Source of the DNA: Prevotella sp.
GTDB taxonomy: Bacteria > Bacteroidota > Bacteroidia > Bacteroidales > Bacteroidaceae
Assembly (NCBI GenBank): GCA_017619375.1
Contig: JAFZSL010000026.1
Coordinates: 85,355-149,354 of the forward strand
Length of the DNA: 64,000 nucleotides
Direction: 5' to 3'
Part shown: positions 63,801 through 64,000 of the stretch, in pieces
How positions within the stretch are numbered: position 1 is the first letter of the stretch
How the letters are laid out: every line of letters begins with the position of its first letter
Position numbers and translations under genes: made by a program
The notes under the pieces: generated by a model
Told to the model about the DNA's origin: nothing
Database searches by the model: none
Seen by the model: the letters and a program-made list of their open reading frames with translations, nothing else

Positions 63801-64000
63801 ACAGTCAGTTTTTCTATCTTGGCATCCTCCAACAGTTTCGTGGTGTTGATGGATGTTCTGAAGTCGAGTGCGGAAATGTCGAGACCGTTTTCCATATTTC
63901 CCAATTCAGCGAACATATAACTCATGTCGGTAACACTGGAAAGGTCGAAATGGGAGAGGTCAAAGCTTCCTATTATACCATCATCTCCACATAGTCTATA
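57878..64000 (-). CDS. Giant BspA-type leucine-rich-repeat surface protein (5' end outside window)
   Basis: The frame is open to base 64000, so 2040 residues are a minimum and the ATG at 63925 is internal. The body is made of DUF285/BspA-type repeats of about 23 residues ('F.TANVT.M..MF..CS.LTSLDVS'). These are arranged in at least six composite blocks, each joining a row of repeats to a cap ('VGTQSAPCTLIYP.GFTPEK', 'WYRWKGGYFKD', 'LTFYYD', 'ARPTSC..WF'). Near the C-terminus is a dockerin-like calcium-loop pair ('DVNHDGEVTILDVTLLV', 'DVNSDQDITITDVTALV'). It is followed by a 130-residue beta domain and a Prevotella-type tail ('RVGKNARGVVIRNGRKKVEN'). BspA-like proteins bind host matrix and promote coaggregation; that function is inferred here. 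Confidence 0.9.
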   Translation of the reverse strand, partial: YRLCGDDGIIGSFDLSHFDLSSVTDMSYMFAELGNMENGLDISALDFRTSINTTKLLEDAKIEKLTVSATANNLASDAFTGMGNAKYPRTLECTTNFTLEGATQYDGYVKWKGGYFNVNGLEPYAELSSDNTTLTFYYDNQRNSRTGTTYDMNTGVDYPGWYENRSAITNVVFDTSFTGARPTCCDYWFEDMSNLSSISGLNYLNTSSVTSMEWMFGGCSKLTSLNVSGFNTENVQNMTGMFGGCSKLTSLDVSRFKTEKVLGMGSMFSSCTSLSSLDVSRFNTGQVVNTSCMFFGCENITTIDVSDWDVSHVETMMNMFDGCKKLSSLDLSSFVFSPGPEPDVSSNEYYKWMLADCTGLQTLIVPASAGNLPAGACEGVGTQSAPCTLIYPSGFTPEKDEIGNGWYRWKGGYFKDGPKPYAVLSWDKTTLTFYCDTESTSRIGSIYDMNTGNNVPRWYNSRTNVTTVVFDPSFANARPSSCFSWFAMPHLNSITGLEYLNTSAVTDMEQMFTGCPLESIDVSHFNTANVTTMDGMFYGCANLKSIDVSGFNTNKMNDPDTGIISMFTSCTSLTSLDLSSFTFYTVANTASMLSNCTSLQKLTIPATAKELNANACSGVGMQDAPCTLVYPNGFTPEKTATGDGWYKWKSGYFKDAGPEPYAVLDGSTLTFYYDSNKDSHTTTYDLNTGNNEPEWYVNASSVTSVVFDSSFADARPTSCHCWFSGMNNLTTITDIGNLNTDEVTTMYGMFNGCTGLTTLDVSGFNTSKVTSMQMMFASCSGLTSLDVSGFDTSKVTSMASMFDFCSGLTSLDVSGFDTSNVIFLGAMFFYCSSLTSLDVSGFNTANVTNMGSMFHSCSGLTSLDVSGFVTSKVTVMSCMFYGCSGLTSLDISGFNTEKVNSMSGMFMDCSGLTSLDLSNFTLNNTASGTYNYMLQHCSGLQTLTIPANADRLGNDACQGVGTASAPCVLIYPNSFTPPSSTGNYFLWKGGYFKKDLKAYAVLDGSTLTFYFDDQRSSRTGTTYDLNTENNTPGWYDYRTSVTTVVFDPSFADARPSSCFSWFVMFNLNSITGLEYLNTSAVTNMMQMFMGCPLESIDVSHFNTANVTAMGGMFYQCSNLKSIDLSSFNTNRVDDPYGGFNLMFSNCTSLTNLDLSNFTFASVASTDYMLYGCSGLQKLAIPATATELSADACSGVGTRSAPCSLVYPDGFTPEKTATGDGWYRWKGGYFKDAVVEPYAVLSTDNTTLTFCYDKQKGLRPGTSYDLNDGESTPGWYIYASHVTNVDFNFAFQNARPTSCYMWFSNMTNLTTIEHLDYLNTSEVTDMRYMFQRCLKLTSLDISTFDTEKVTNMAYMFDECTSLETLTGLSSFHTSNVTSMYAMFQNCSSLTELKGVNGFNMNNVITNEYMFKGCSSLTRLILGYFQIPSLNSKMLSGCTSLQALSINPTREERLSTDAFEGVGTATNPCVLLTEAHITPDETFDGYFKWGGGFFKDAEKEPYAIFHGTTLTFVYDKWRPIIEDETFGMESLGWPTWLTRAGDIVNVVFMSSFAEVRPTSTARWFSYMTQATGIVNLCYLNTSDVTNMVDMFQNCSSLTSLDVSSFNTANVTNMEGMFNGCSGLTSINVSGLNTANVTTMERMFYGCSSLTSLDVSGFNTANVKTMQNMFYKCSSLTSLDLSNFNTEKVTNMSGMFQNCSSLTSIDVSGFNTQRVGYMGTMFNNCTSLTSLDLSSFTIPLNGYWSTMMKNCTSLQTLTVPATAGNLPAGACEGVGTQSAPCTLIYPSSFTPEKDEIGNGWYKWKSGYFKDRAFPLGDVNHDGEVTILDVTLLVDHLLSKNPSPFYTENADVNSDQDITITDVTALVNILLHQSASHAPATAREATFDRLWLTTDGNHCLLHLDTPERYTAMHLTLRLPEGGALGNMRLSSSRSAGHHVETRALGDGLYNVVLCASDNAELRSDVTELLHFDLAGCQPQDVEVVAVQSTNRLYETIMSGGMTTGIEVVEVSDDSDGDGYNTVGVRVGKNARGVVIRNGRKKVEN

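Noticed and set aside
57878-64000. CRISPR array or satellite DNA in the giant gene
   Set aside because: The repeats are coding, in one continuous frame, with diverged units of about 69 bases and no constant repeat with unique spacers.

Overview
This window is chromosomal DNA from a member of the Bacteroidota, most likely a Prevotella-type organism (Prevotellaceae). The evidence is: start sites with little or no Shine-Dalgarno signal; many promoters of the Bacteroidota form (TTTG, about 19 bases, TAnnTTTG); the LpxC-FabZ fusion; the FeoA-FeoB fusion; a GldB-like lipoprotein; a giant BspA-type surface protein; Prevotella-style C-terminal dockerin and tail domains; and several secreted glycosidases. 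I see no prophage, insertion sequence or CRISPR array. Both edges cut genes: the first gene lacks its 5' end, and the giant surface protein lacks its 5' end beyond base 64000.

Layout. 1-8.9 kb: GldB-like fragment, cupin, a GH25 lysozyme paired with a zinc-ribbon membrane protein that carries a 24-bp minisatellite, and a run lacI-type regulator / uxaA / nhaC-type antiporter / nucleotidyltransferase-like gene. 8.9-19.4 kb: a secreted thioredoxin-hydrolase fusion, feoB, a duplicated dockerin protein, radA and htpG. 19.4-26.4 kb: a compact transcript of unknown function (19.6-19.84 kb), pepD, a small membrane protein with an OmpH-like lipoprotein, nth, DUF2461, ald and a GH43 enzyme. 26.4-34.2 kb: valS, then mazG / lipocalin-like lipoprotein / rnz, initiator tRNA-Met, a beta-barrel protein and hemW. 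34.4-39 kb: a divergent EF-G paralogue (EF-G2), dnaB and an SGNH hydrolase.

39.0-49.9 kb is one tightly packed minus-strand run: lpxD, lpxC-fabZ, lpxA, miaA, a class A penicillin-binding protein, a PIF1-type helicase, engB and an ABC-F ATPase. It joins outer-membrane lipid A synthesis, peptidoglycan synthesis, tRNA modification and ribosome assembly behind one visible promoter. 49.9-53.0 kb is a small secreted-protein operon (orphan M6-protease propeptide domain, GH53 galactanase, DUF4251 lipoprotein, DUF4861 protein) with no SusC/SusD pair in view. 53.5-64 kb holds a histidine-rich CobW-type metallochaperone, a CotH-type secreted protein, a repeat-rich 530-base gap and the giant leucine-rich-repeat protein.

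The most unusual points are: an EF-G paralogue whose catalytic histidine and switch I are replaced; a compact promoter-to-terminator transcript with two mutually exclusive stems around a 30-codon ORF (19.6-19.84 kb); a second short ORF with its own promoter motif upstream of the GH53 operon; the TlpA-hydrolase fusion; a hemW promoter whose -7 box abuts the start codon; and intergenic hairpins whose arms are short tandem repeats. All calls come from reading the sequence. No database search or structure prediction was run.
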